A stretch of 52,262 nt of DNA. Source: an uncultured Faecalicoccus sp. (GTDB lineage: Bacteria > Bacillota_I > Bacilli_A > Erysipelotrichales > Erysipelotrichaceae). The stretch is from positions 1 through 52,262 of the forward strand of contig NZ_CALVGO010000003.1 of assembly GCF_944327125.1 (NCBI RefSeq), read 5' to 3'. Within the stretch, counting starts at the first letter, position 1; the number at the start of each line of letters is the position of its first letter. Made by a program: the position numbers and the translations under genes. Of this stretch, positions 8,416-17,159 are shown piece by piece. The notes beneath the pieces were generated by a model. The model was not told the DNA's origin and did no database searches. It saw only the letters and a list, made by a program, of their open reading frames with translations.

Positions 8416-8702
8416 TCCTCTCCGTCTTTCTCCAATATGTAGCGGCAGAATTTCTTTAGATTCTGGTCATTTTCCAAAGTGATCACTTTGCCCACGCTTA
8501 AATTCAAAGCGGCAATATGGACTTCCCCTTTGACAACCGACATATTCAAGGTTCCCGTCACATTGTCATAGAAGATGTCATACAAATAGCTTGTTCTTTC
8601 TTCGCTTTCCTTCTTGCTTTGTTGTTCAAAGTGCAGTTCATCCTTGTTCTTTAACATGATTCGGATAGCTCCGGCTCCGCTGGATGGAATTGATTTTGCC
8701 AT
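8409..8702 (-). CDS. Uncharacterised 97-residue protein
   Basis: I do not recognise this protein. It starts MAKSIPSSGAGAIRIMLKNKDELHF, is soluble in character and has a predicted beta-rich middle (GTLNMSVVKGEVHIAALNLSVGKVITL) followed by a helix (NDQNLKKFCRYILEKDG). A Shine-Dalgarno-like AGGAGGATC sits just before the ATG. It lies 11 bp after the DUF1846 gene and overlaps the next gene by 7 bp, so it belongs to that operon. The function is unknown. Confidence 0.6.
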   Translation of the reverse strand: MAKSIPSSGAGAIRIMLKNKDELHFEQQSKKESEERTSYLYDIFYDNVTGTLNMSVVKGEVHIAALNLSVGKVITLENDQNLKKFCRYILEKDGEEC

Positions 8703-8713
8703 AAATGATCCTC

Positions 8714-10174
8714 CTAGTGTTTTTCTGCTTCAAATGTAATTTGTATTCCTAAACTTGCATACACCGATGCATCGGCGTGTCCTACATCGCAAGTAAAGTG
8801 AGCCTGGGCTCCGTTTAAAGATTTCAACTGATCCATCGCTTTTTTAGCCAGACTGTTGGATTTGGCACTTAAGCTAAGTGCAATCAAGATCTCGTTGGTA
8901 TGAAGACGGGGATTGATGCTTCCCAGATACTTGGTCTTCAATTGCTGGATCGGTCCAAAAGCCTCCGGTTCAATCAGCAGGGCTTCGTCATCGATGCCTG
9001 CCAGGTGCTTGATCGCATTCATCAATACCGAGGAGCAGGCTCCCATAAAATTCGTCGTTCTGCCGGTGATGATGGTCCCATCCATCAGTTCCAAAGCGCC
9101 GCTGAAGGAATGACTGTCCTTTTCCTTTTTACGGGCCTCAACGACACAGCGTCGGTCTTCTTCGGTAATACCGGCCTGTTTCATGACCAGTTCCTGTTTC
9201 TGAACTTCTTCTTCGGAACATAGCTCTCTTACAAAACGTGTCTTGGAGTTGAAGTAGCGACGAATGATCTCCTGCTTGCTGGCTTCCTGGCAGGCGGCAT
9301 CATCACTGATACAGAACCCTGCCATATTAACGCCCATATCTGTCGGAGACTGATAAGGACTGGTTCCATAGATGGCTTCAAAGATATTGCGAAGTACCGG
9401 GAAGATTTCAATGTCTCGGTTATAATTGACCGTCACCTGGTTATATGCTTCCAAATGGAAAGGATCGATCATATTCACATCATTTAAATCCGCCGTTGCC
9501 GACTCATAGGCCAGATTGACCGGATGCGCCAAAGGGAGATTCCATACTGGAAATGTCTCGTATTTGGCATATCCGGCTTTGATGCCATGAACATGATCAT
9601 GATAGAGCTGGGACAGACAGGTAGCCATTTTCCCTGAACCTGGACCGGGAGCTGTCACAACGACCAAAGGGCGCTGTGTTTTGATATAGTCGTTTTTCCC
9701 GAATCCTTCTTTAGAAATGATCTTCTGCGTATTGGTCGGATAGCCGTCAATATAATAATGATAATAACAATTGATCTTCCGGCGTTTTAATTTTTGTTTG
9801 AACTTATCCGCTCCATCCTGTCCTGTATACTGTGTGATCACCACACTGCCTACAAACAAGCCGATCTTGCGGAATTCCTTGATCAGACGAAGAACATCTT
9901 CCTGATAAGTAATGCCAAGATCCTGACGGACTTTATTCTGTTGAATATCTTTGGCAGAGATAACGATCACGATTTCAGCCTGGTCTTTCAGCTGAAGCAG
10001 CATTTGAAGTTTACTGTCCGGTTCAAAGCCAGGAAGCACACGGCTGGCATGAAAATCGTCAAACAATTTTCCACCAAATTCTAAGTACAATTTATCACCA
10101 AACTGATTGATTCTCTCTTTGATATGTTCTGACTGCATGGCCAGATACTTCTGATTATCGAATCCAATTTTCAT
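8714..10174 (-). CDS. DUF1846 (UPF0371) family protein
   Basis: Soluble protein of 486 residues, close to the family's usual length near 495. It is a conserved cytoplasmic family with no agreed function. Recognisable stretches are the opening KIGFDNQKYLAMQSEHIKER, FGGKLFDDFHASRVLPGF and VVVTAPGPGSGKMATCLSQL. The last resembles a Walker A loop (GPGSGK) but with Met where Ser or Thr is expected. The ATG at 10174 was chosen over the one at 10195 because GAGGTG lies 6 bases before it. Two small unknown genes and udp follow with gaps of 11 bp or overlaps, so a link to nucleotide or nucleoside metabolism is possible but unproven. Confidence 0.85.
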   Translation of the reverse strand: MKIGFDNQKYLAMQSEHIKERINQFGDKLYLEFGGKLFDDFHASRVLPGFEPDSKLQMLLQLKDQAEIVIVISAKDIQQNKVRQDLGITYQEDVLRLIKEFRKIGLFVGSVVITQYTGQDGADKFKQKLKRRKINCYYHYYIDGYPTNTQKIISKEGFGKNDYIKTQRPLVVVTAPGPGSGKMATCLSQLYHDHVHGIKAGYAKYETFPVWNLPLAHPVNLAYESATADLNDVNMIDPFHLEAYNQVTVNYNRDIEIFPVLRNIFEAIYGTSPYQSPTDMGVNMAGFCISDDAACQEASKQEIIRRYFNSKTRFVRELCSEEEVQKQELVMKQAGITEEDRRCVVEARKKEKDSHSFSGALELMDGTIITGRTTNFMGACSSVLMNAIKHLAGIDDEALLIEPEAFGPIQQLKTKYLGSINPRLHTNEILIALSLSAKSNSLAKKAMDQLKSLNGAQAHFTCDVGHADASVYASLGIQITFEAEKH

Positions 10175-10233
10175 ACTCTTCACCTCGAATTTCATGTTCT
10201 ATTCTATCACACCGCCCTCGTTATTGCACATAA

Positions 10234-10260
10234 GAAAAAGCACCCTGAGGTGCTAATTTT
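10234..10260. terminator. Terminator of the Na/phosphate symporter gene
   Basis: AGCACC (10239-10244) pairs with GGTGCT (10249-10254) around CTGA. On the minus strand it is followed by TTTTTCTT. The stem overlaps the symporter stop codon (10253-10255). Confidence 0.8.
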
Positions 10261-11905
10261 TTGCGATCGTTACCTGCGTTTCATCGAGCAGTGTTTCGTG
10301 AAGACTTTCATCGATTTTATCGATTTCTTCAGCCAGATTGACTGCGTGATCATTGATACGGTCATAATCGGTCAAGATACGGGAGAAGGCAATTCCCAGT
10401 TCGCTTGAAATGCTCTTGTCTTTCAGGCCCTGGATCTGCGTTGCCCGCCATTCCTGTGTATTCTCATCGATCTGATTGTTGTATTCATTGGCCTTATCCA
10501 GATTGAAGATATAGTCGTACATCTTGAACGTCCGTTTTTTCATCTTCTTAAGGATCGATTTTTCTTTATCGCTCATCTCTTCTTTGCTGGTGATCAGCGC
10601 CTGACGATCCATGTTGATCGCATAGTCAGAAATACGCTCAATATCCACAAGCATTGTATAATAAGCCGTCAGCGCTTTGGATGTATCCATATTCATGCTG
10701 GCATTTCCAAAGGCATCGGAGATATATTTTGAGATTGCGCTGTTCAAGAAATTGACGGCGGTTTCTCGTTTTTGGATCGCTTTCGAACGTTCTTCTTTAT
10801 AATGGATCAGCTGATCAAAGGCATCGGATACATTTGTATAAGCAAGCTTCATCATACGCATCACTTCATCGTTGACCTGCTGCACATTGATGGCCGACAA
10901 ACCAATCAGCTTGTTGCTTTTTGGTAATGGCTGAAGGTACATCAAACCTTCTGAATCGGCTGCCAGGCTTTCCGAAGGAAGCACGCGCTGTGCAAAGGCA
11001 GCCAGATACGTACCAAACGGCAACAAGATCAATGTTGTCACTACATTGAACAATGTATGCATATTGGCGATCTGCTGTGCGGCATTATCCGGTGACCAGC
11101 CGGCAACCAAACTTGTTAACGGCGTCAATAAACATACCGTCGTAAAGATGATCGTACCGATGATATTAAAACTCAAATGAATGATGGTGGTCTGTTTTGC
11201 CTCACGGCCGGTTCCAATCGAAGCCAATACCGCGGTAATACATGTACCAATATTCTGACCAAACAATACATAAACGGCGCCATCCAGACCAATCAGTCCG
11301 CTTCTTGCCAAAGCCTGCAAGATACCAACCGAAGCAGAAGAACTCTGAATAATGGCTGTAAATACGGCCCCCACCAGGATTCCAATGATTGGATTTGAGA
11401 AATTCGTGATCAAAGAAATGAATGTCTGTGATTCCCGCAATGGTTCCATCGCCGTTGACATCATATCCATACCAATGAACAGAACACCAAGACCGGCTAC
11501 GATCGATCCAAAATAATGGAGTTTGGGATTCTTGAGGAATACGATCAAAACCACACCGGCAAACGCAAACAATGGTGCTATCTCACTTACATTCAACGCC
11601 ACCAGCTGTCCAGTGATCGTGGTCCCGATATTGGCCCCCATAATGATCCATACAGCCTGCTGCAAGGTCATCAACCGGGCGTTGACAAATCCCACGACCA
11701 TGACCGTGGTCGCACTGCTGGATTGAATGATAGCCGTGATCACAGCACCAACAATGACACCCAGAATACGGTTCGATGTCAGTTTTTCCAGAATCGACTT
11801 CAGTTTATCACCGGCCGCCTTTTCCAGACCATCTGACATCATCTGCATTCCATACAAAAACAGGGCAAGGCCCCCTAATAATCCTAACACTAAAGATATG
11901 TCCAT
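10253..11905 (-). CDS. Na+/phosphate symporter with PhoU-like C-terminal domain
   Basis: Membrane transporter of 550 residues. Two Na/Pi-cotransporter repeats each hold the QSSSA signature (residues 61-65 and 187-191) within hydrophobic segments that run to about residue 310. From about 340 to the end the protein is soluble and helical, with the repeated pattern of PhoU domains (VNDEVMRMMKLAYTNVSDAF and a later ISSELGIAFSRILTDYDRINDHA). It should couple inward sodium flow to phosphate uptake, with the PhoU part probably sensing or gating. It is monocistronic, with its own promoter (about 11934-11962) and terminator, and phosphate-box-like repeats upstream. Confidence 0.88.
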   Translation of the reverse strand: MDISLVLGLLGGLALFLYGMQMMSDGLEKAAGDKLKSILEKLTSNRILGVIVGAVITAIIQSSSATTVMVVGFVNARLMTLQQAVWIIMGANIGTTITGQLVALNVSEIAPLFAFAGVVLIVFLKNPKLHYFGSIVAGLGVLFIGMDMMSTAMEPLRESQTFISLITNFSNPIIGILVGAVFTAIIQSSSASVGILQALARSGLIGLDGAVYVLFGQNIGTCITAVLASIGTGREAKQTTIIHLSFNIIGTIIFTTVCLLTPLTSLVAGWSPDNAAQQIANMHTLFNVVTTLILLPFGTYLAAFAQRVLPSESLAADSEGLMYLQPLPKSNKLIGLSAINVQQVNDEVMRMMKLAYTNVSDAFDQLIHYKEERSKAIQKRETAVNFLNSAISKYISDAFGNASMNMDTSKALTAYYTMLVDIERISDYAINMDRQALITSKEEMSDKEKSILKKMKKRTFKMYDYIFNLDKANEYNNQIDENTQEWRATQIQGLKDKSISSELGIAFSRILTDYDRINDHAVNLAEEIDKIDESLHETLLDETQVTIAKN

Positions 11906-11933
11906 AGCTCTCTCCTTAATCGTCTACTCTTAC

Positions 11934-11962
11934 ATAATATAAGGCGAATCTTTGGATTGCAA
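11934..11962 (-). promoter_or_regulatory. Promoter of the Na/phosphate symporter gene
   Basis: On the minus strand, -35 TTGCAA (11962-11957), 17-bp spacer, -10 TATTAT (11939-11934). The start codon lies about 28 bp further on, with AAGGAGAG before it. Confidence 0.6.
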
Positions 11963-11971
11963 TAAAAATAT

Positions 11972-12009
11972 TTACAAAACCATTACGAAATCTTAACGCA
12001 TTGTTTACT
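11972..12009 (+). promoter_or_regulatory. Four Pho-box-like direct repeats upstream of the symporter
   Basis: TTACAA (11972), TTACGA (11983), TTAACG (11993) and TTTACT (12004) recur at 11, 10 and 11 bp, the spacing of PhoP boxes (consensus near TTHACA). They lie just upstream of the symporter's -35 element. They read on the strand opposite the gene, which is less usual for activation. The last copy overlaps the dut stop codon. Confidence 0.4.
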
Positions 12010-12505
12010 TTCCGGAGCTGCCTAAACGCCCCTGCCCGCGAAGAGATTCCATCTTCTTTAGTTCTTCATAGGAGATTTCTTCATTTTCCACAGAAGGCAT
12101 TACCAGTAATACCCCCTGACAAATGGCTTTTTCATACGGATAGATCAGATATTTCGCTTTTTCTTCCTCCGACCATGTTGCCACAACTTCCTTTTTTGCG
12201 ATCCTTAACGGTTTTTGATTCACATTGGTCACCGGGGCCATATATTCCCCTCGATACCCCGAATCGATCACACCGCTTCTTTGGGCGATTCCCTTAGTGC
12301 CTGAAGAGCCTCTTTCCTTTAAGATCAGTACGTATTGTGCATCAAAAGCACTGGCGATTCCTAAAGGAACAAGACGTGTTGTCAAAGGTTCGATCTCCAT
12401 GTAATCTTCGGTAAAACAAGGATACATATCGTAACCGGCATCCTCTTGCCTTTTGGTAGGGATGATGGCCTCGTCTTTGACCTTCGCCCAATAAATTTTA
12501 TCCAT
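12005..12505 (-). CDS. dut: Deoxyuridine 5'-triphosphate nucleotidohydrolase (dUTPase)
   Basis: Trimeric-type dUTPase of 166 residues that hydrolyses dUTP to dUMP, keeping uracil out of DNA. The conserved motifs are in order: DAGYD (22-26), a variant motif 2 ERGSSGTKG (64-72), motif 3 GVIDSGYRGE (78-87), and a glycine-rich C-terminal arm RGQGRLGSSG (156-165). In the arm the usual aromatic is replaced by Leu. Its start overlaps the end of the deoxyinosine glycosylase gene by 8 bp, so the two are translationally coupled. It is the last gene of the seven-gene run from 19299. Confidence 0.88.
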   Translation of the reverse strand: MDKIYWAKVKDEAIIPTKRQEDAGYDMYPCFTEDYMEIEPLTTRLVPLGIASAFDAQYVLILKERGSSGTKGIAQRSGVIDSGYRGEYMAPVTNVNQKPLRIAKKEVVATWSEEEKAKYLIYPYEKAICQGVLLVMPSVENEEISYEELKKMESLRGQGRLGSSGK

Positions 12506-12977
12506 TTTCCTTCAATTCCTTTCCGTATATCTCCACAAGATCTTCCAGACGATACCGGGCATTGGCCGCCGAGGTGGAAGGACATGTCTTGATAGAGATT
12601 TCCTTAAAATATTTTTTCATCAGCTGTTCGCTCTTTTTTCCGTTACAGATCACTTTCTGGATCGTGGGATGTATCTTCAACAATAAAGAGATATCATTAG
12701 GGGTGACCTCTTTGATATCCGCATCCATGCTTCCTTTGCGAATACAGGAATGACAGACATCCCATAACGCAATCTTATGCGTTTTTAAAAGTGCCAGCTG
12801 TTGTTCTCTGGTATTGGCCGTTTCGTTGAACACCTTGGCCATCATCGGCCAGAACCGATTTGTTTTATTGGCGTAATAGAAGTGCTGGCGAAGACTTTCT
12901 TCGCTGGGCATCGAGCCCAGGATCAAAATTTCATCTTCTTCATGCAAAATACAGGAAAACCCTATGATTCTAGACAT
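12498..12977 (-). CDS. DNA-deoxyinosine glycosylase (UDG superfamily family 6)
   Basis: Base-excision enzyme of 159 residues resembling hypoxanthine-DNA glycosylases. It would remove hypoxanthine, the product of adenine deamination, from DNA. The family signature LGSMPSEESLRQHFYY...NRFWP is at about residues 20-44, ALWDVCHSCIRKGSMD at about 70-85, and a C-terminal PSTSAANAR matches the second active-site motif of the superfamily. It overlaps rimO by 16 bp upstream and dut by 8 bp downstream. The pairing with dut puts two defences against deaminated bases in one transcript. Confidence 0.85.
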   Translation of the reverse strand: MSRIIGFSCILHEEDEILILGSMPSEESLRQHFYYANKTNRFWPMMAKVFNETANTREQQLALLKTHKIALWDVCHSCIRKGSMDADIKEVTPNDISLLLKIHPTIQKVICNGKKSEQLMKKYFKEISIKTCPSTSAANARYRLEDLVEIYGKELKENG

Positions 12978-14266
12978 ATTCCCAACAAATCGTATGTTTT
13001 CGCATCGGTGATCTGGACTTGTACAAAACTTCCGATGGAAAGATCTTGATCACTGGTAAAAATGACTTGTCCATCCACTTCATCCGGGGCATCCGATTTC
13101 GAACGTCCGCGGTACCGGTTTTTCAAAGCTTCCTTTTCTTCGACAAGAACTTCGATGACTTCTCCGATCTTTTCCCGACTTTTTCTTCGTGAAATCTCTT
13201 CCTGGATCTCCATTAATGAGGACAGACGTGCCTGACTGATCTCTTCATCGATTTGCCCGTCCATACCGTAAGCTACTGTATCTTCTTCTCTTGAATAAGT
13301 GAAAGCGCCCATACGGTCCCATTCGATTTCTTTAACAAATTCTTTCATTTCTTCGAATTCTTCTTCTGTTTCCGTAGGGAAGCCCACGATCATCGTCGTT
13401 CGAAGCGTTGGATGATCAAAAAGCGAGCGAATCTTATGAACCAGCTCCCGGACTTCTTCTTTGGTTCCCCGGCGATTCATCGCCTTAAGCAAACGTGCAT
13501 TAGCATGCTGCATAGGAATGTCAAAATACGGAAGGACCTTGTCACATTCTTTCATCGCCGTCAGCAGATCGTCATCGATCTCATCCGGGTACATATATAA
13601 AATACGTATCCAGTGCAGTTCCTCGATCTGATTGACTTCTCGAATCAGGTCGGCCAGTTTCAAACAGCCATAGTTATCCAAACCATATTTGGTCGTATCC
13701 TGGGCAATCAATGTCAATTCTTTGACACCGATCTTGGCCAAGTGTCTGGCTTCCTGAACCACTTCTTCGATGGTTTTACTGACTTGATCTCCGCGAATCA
13801 AAGGAATGGCACAATATGTACAGTGATTGGAGCACCCATCACTGATCTTACAATAGGCACGATATGGCAAAGAAGTTAGGACTCTTTGTTCCGGATCGAT
13901 TCCTTTGTCAAATGTACTGTCTAAGACCTGGGCAAGCCGTCGGGCAAGCTGGCCATAATCCCGAATCGGGATCACGGCATCGATCTCCGGGATTTCTTCT
14001 TCCAGAGCCTTGGTATAGCGCTGTGCCAAGCATCCGCATACGATCAGCTTTTTCAGATTCTTTTGTTTATACTGCGCCATCTCAAAAATCGTATTGATGG
14101 ATTCCTCCTTGGCTGGTTCAATAAACCCGCAAGTGTTGATGATTATGGCACTGGCCAAAGAAGGATCGGAAACGATCTGATGTCCATTGGCCTGAATCAT
14201 TCCCATGATCTCTTCAGAATCCACGAGATTTTTACAACACCCCAGCGAAATAAACCCTATTTTCAT
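12962..14266 (-). CDS. rimO: Ribosomal protein S12 (Asp) methylthiotransferase RimO
   Basis: Radical-SAM methylthiotransferase of 434 residues that modifies the conserved aspartate of ribosomal protein S12. The N-terminal domain has the three auxiliary-cluster cysteines C10, C46 and C79 in SLGCCKNLVDSEE, NTCGF and CGC. The radical-SAM cluster is C145-x3-C149-x2-C152 in SDGCSNHCTYCAIP, and a TRAM domain ends the protein (VLVEEKEALKNRYRGRSKSDAPDEVDG). SLGC-KNLVDSEE and SDGCSNHC favour RimO over the tRNA enzyme MiaB. It overlaps yhaM upstream by 4 bp and the glycosylase downstream by 16 bp. Confidence 0.93.
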   Translation of the reverse strand: MKIGFISLGCCKNLVDSEEIMGMIQANGHQIVSDPSLASAIIINTCGFIEPAKEESINTIFEMAQYKQKNLKKLIVCGCLAQRYTKALEEEIPEIDAVIPIRDYGQLARRLAQVLDSTFDKGIDPEQRVLTSLPYRAYCKISDGCSNHCTYCAIPLIRGDQVSKTIEEVVQEARHLAKIGVKELTLIAQDTTKYGLDNYGCLKLADLIREVNQIEELHWIRILYMYPDEIDDDLLTAMKECDKVLPYFDIPMQHANARLLKAMNRRGTKEEVRELVHKIRSLFDHPTLRTTMIVGFPTETEEEFEEMKEFVKEIEWDRMGAFTYSREEDTVAYGMDGQIDEEISQARLSSLMEIQEEISRRKSREKIGEVIEVLVEEKEALKNRYRGRSKSDAPDEVDGQVIFTSDQDLSIGSFVQVQITDAKTYDLLGICLES

Positions 14267-15192
14267 TCTTTTTCCTTCTTTCGATAGATCATCCGATTTT
14301 CCAGAGCATACACACGCGGTCCAAACTGCCCTTCTTTGGTCTGATCGATGCTTGTCTTCATCATATCCAGACGCGCGTCCAGATTATCCAGTAAATATAA
14401 AACTTCCGCTTCCGGAATCATGGGAAGGACCGGTGAGCCAAATTCCATTTTTCCATGATGACTCAAAACCATATGTTTCAACAACAATACTTCCTCACTG
14501 GTTTCCAGATGCAATTCATAGGCAATGCGGTCAATGTAGGAGGCCATCAAACTGATATGTCCCAACAAATTGCCGCTGGCGGTATATTCGGGCAAAACCG
14601 ACTGAGAGAGCTCCTCCGTTTTCCCAATGTCATGCAGCACAACCCCGCCATATAAAAGATCGGCATCCAACCAGGGATACTCTTTGATTGTGTGTTTGGC
14701 CATCCGCAACATCGAAAGCGTGTGGTAAGCCAAGCCGCCGACAAAATTGTGATGGTTTTTTGTGGCCGCCGGATAGGAATAAAATTCTTCCTGTTTTTGT
14801 TCCAGGATCGTCAAAACGATCTTCTGGATCGTTTCATTTTTGATCTCCAGCACCGTCTCCATGATTTCTTCTTCCATCTTTTCTCTGGATATCGGTGCAT
14901 TTTGTACATAATCGTTGACATTTTTTCCTTCCAGGGGAATCAGCTTTCGTACCCGAAGCTGAATCGAATTTTTATGAAACAGAATGTCTCCCTGTGCCTG
15001 TACGATCATACCGGCGTGATACTGGGCGATCATCTCTTCGGTCAAGTTCCAGAATTTGGCATCCAGGATCCCGGTAGAATCTTCCAATGCCAAAGATAAA
15101 TACGGCGTATTCTTCGCCGTTTTTCCCTTTTCCGCCCGAGCGATCAGACACTCCAGCTCAATGGGCCCTTCCTGTACTATATCTTTGATCAT
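14263..15192 (-). CDS. yhaM: 3'-5' exoribonuclease YhaM
   Basis: Protein of 309 residues, the length of B. subtilis YhaM (314). The N-terminal OB-fold (about 1-90) binds nucleic acid. The C-terminal HD domain (about 140-270) holds HHNFVGGLAYHTLSM, the H187-D188 pair in VVLHDIGKTEELS, and HMVLSHHGKMEFGSP. YhaM trims RNA from the 3' end and also acts on single-stranded DNA. The gene follows the glycosyltransferase-RecX gene by 2 bp and overlaps rimO by 4 bp (ATGA). Confidence 0.92.
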   Translation of the reverse strand: MIKDIVQEGPIELECLIARAEKGKTAKNTPYLSLALEDSTGILDAKFWNLTEEMIAQYHAGMIVQAQGDILFHKNSIQLRVRKLIPLEGKNVNDYVQNAPISREKMEEEIMETVLEIKNETIQKIVLTILEQKQEEFYSYPAATKNHHNFVGGLAYHTLSMLRMAKHTIKEYPWLDADLLYGGVVLHDIGKTEELSQSVLPEYTASGNLLGHISLMASYIDRIAYELHLETSEEVLLLKHMVLSHHGKMEFGSPVLPMIPEAEVLYLLDNLDARLDMMKTSIDQTKEGQFGPRVYALENRMIYRKKEKE

Positions 15193-15194
15193 AT

Positions 15195-17150
15195 TTACTC
15201 ACTTTCTAACATTTCATCGATTTCCATCATCGAGAAACCTTTTCTTAAACAATATAAACGGATCTTTTGCGCCCGTTTGGATTCTTCGGTTGAAGAATAC
15301 ATTCTCTGCGCTTTCTTTATGCATAAAGCCAAAGCTTCTTTTTCATCACTTTGAAATTCAATGCGATTCCCGGCTTCTTTGGCCACATCGATCGAATAAC
15401 CTTTCGAAATCAATTTATTGACAATCGTTTGGCGTTTTAACCGGTCGCTTTGTTCCTTGATGGTTCCAACGATTCGCTGAGCGCTTTTTAATGCCGCATT
15501 CAATTCCGCTTCCGGCTCCAGGGTATCACAAGCCTCCTGGATCCATTTTTCTAGAATGCCGGCTTCATAAAGCTTTCTTTCGATTTTCTTTTTGCCATAG
15601 CCATAAGACGCCCAGACCTGTGCCTTATCCAAGGCATAAGCCTGATCATTTATCCAGTTTCTTCGTTCAAATTCTTCCACGATCAAATCGGCTTCGTCCA
15701 AAGAAAGAAAATATTTCTTAACGGCAATATCTTTGATTTGTTTAGAAGAATAATCGCTTTGAAGAACTTTTTTCTTTAAAGCACTGTACGCCTTATAATA
15801 ATCCTGCATTCCCAGATAATCTTCAACCACATAGGCATCCAGATCTGTATTTAACGCAACCTTTAGATCAAAATAATCATCCATGGGAATCATCAGTGAA
15901 ACGGCTTCTTCATCACGGTCTCGTTTTAAGGTCAGTTTCGCAAAATCATCCAGGATCTTGATCTTTTCCACGGTAAACATATGACTGTAGTCATCAATGG
16001 CCTGTTCGTAAACCGCTAAGGCCTTGGCCGCAAAGATCTTGGTCGAATACGGTTTGGTTTTATCCATGCAGTCCTGGGCCATTTTCTTTCGTTCTTGTAT
16101 CGTCAAAGAAAAAAACTGTTCCCATTTCTGTACCAGTTCTTCTTCATCGTCAAAGTAATATCCTGTTTTTCCTTCTTCCAGAAGGCCTTCTAAAACTTCG
16201 TCGCGGCGACCAAAAACAGGGATTCCCGTCGCCAAAGCTTCGATATAGGTCATGCCCTGTGTCTCCGACAGGGAAGCCGATACAAAGCAATCAAAAGCGG
16301 CATAGTAGTACGCAATGTCTTCTTTTGGTTTCTTTCCCAAAAAATGAACACGATCCGTCACCCTAGACTCTTTGGCAATCTGATGATAATAGTCTTCATC
16401 GGTTCCGCCGCCGACAACGACAAGATGAAGTTTTTCATCGTTTGACAAGGATAAAGCGCGAATCGGGATATCCAGTGATTTTTCCTTGGCGATGCGGCCC
16501 ACAAAGACAACGACATGATCGTCCTGACTCAAGCCAAGCGAAGAACGTATATCATCGACTTTCTGCTTATCCAGCTTGTTTACATCAAATAAAGAAAGAT
16601 CCAATCCTGTCGGCACGATATAGATTGGTGTGATCACACCATACTGCAGTAAAGCCTGTTTGGTCTTTTCGCTGGGGGCAATCACGGCCTGGGCTCCATT
16701 GCCCAGGATTCGGGATAAGGATTTTACCGCCTTGCGTCCCATTTTTTCCACCGTCTGGGAATCAAGGGGATTCAAGTAATGCGTATAATCTTCATACATC
16801 GTATGATACGTATACACCAACGGGATATGAAGCTGTTTGGCCATCTGACGGCCAAAGATCCCTACACCGGCTTCGGTCTGAACGTGGATCACATCCAGAT
16901 TCATATCACGAATGTATTTCTCGGCTCCAATCTGAATGGGGCTGGACATCTTATATCCATAAAACTTCTTCAGCTCCAATCCTCCCAAACGAAGGATATG
17001 GTCTTTCATTTCAATGTTTGTCCCTTTATGATTGGATATCACATACACCGTATGCCCTTGTTTTTCCAACGCATCCTTCAATGTGGCCACGGAACTGACA
17101 ACTCCATTGATATCGGGTAAATAGGCATCGGTAAATAAACCTATATTCAT
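15195..17150 (-). CDS. GT4 glycosyltransferase fused to a C-terminal RecX domain
   Basis: A single unbroken frame of 651 residues. Residues 1 to about 390 are a GT-B family 4 transferase of the diacylglycerol glucosyltransferase kind: NIGLFTDAYLPDINGVVSS at the start, TYHTMYEDYTHY, VVFVGRIAKEKSLD, and the E-x7-E motif ETQGMTYIE. From about residue 392 the sequence resembles a whole RecX protein: an N-terminal beta segment (VEKIKILDDFAKLTLKRD), then three-helix repeats such as EFERRNWINDQAYALDKAQ, YGYGKKKIERKLYEAGI and KRQTIVNKLISKGYS. The first half should make glucosyl-diacylglycerol at the membrane; RecX normally restrains RecA. The neighbours are glycolipid genes upstream and nucleic-acid enzymes downstream. 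AGGAGGAAC precedes the ATG. Confidence 0.85.
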   Translation of the reverse strand: MNIGLFTDAYLPDINGVVSSVATLKDALEKQGHTVYVISNHKGTNIEMKDHILRLGGLELKKFYGYKMSSPIQIGAEKYIRDMNLDVIHVQTEAGVGIFGRQMAKQLHIPLVYTYHTMYEDYTHYLNPLDSQTVEKMGRKAVKSLSRILGNGAQAVIAPSEKTKQALLQYGVITPIYIVPTGLDLSLFDVNKLDKQKVDDIRSSLGLSQDDHVVVFVGRIAKEKSLDIPIRALSLSNDEKLHLVVVGGGTDEDYYHQIAKESRVTDRVHFLGKKPKEDIAYYYAAFDCFVSASLSETQGMTYIEALATGIPVFGRRDEVLEGLLEEGKTGYYFDDEEELVQKWEQFFSLTIQERKKMAQDCMDKTKPYSTKIFAAKALAVYEQAIDDYSHMFTVEKIKILDDFAKLTLKRDRDEEAVSLMIPMDDYFDLKVALNTDLDAYVVEDYLGMQDYYKAYSALKKKVLQSDYSSKQIKDIAVKKYFLSLDEADLIVEEFERRNWINDQAYALDKAQVWASYGYGKKKIERKLYEAGILEKWIQEACDTLEPEAELNAALKSAQRIVGTIKEQSDRLKRQTIVNKLISKGYSIDVAKEAGNRIEFQSDEKEALALCIKKAQRMYSSTEESKRAQKIRLYCLRKGFSMMEIDEMLESE

Positions 17151-17159
17151 GTGTTCCTC

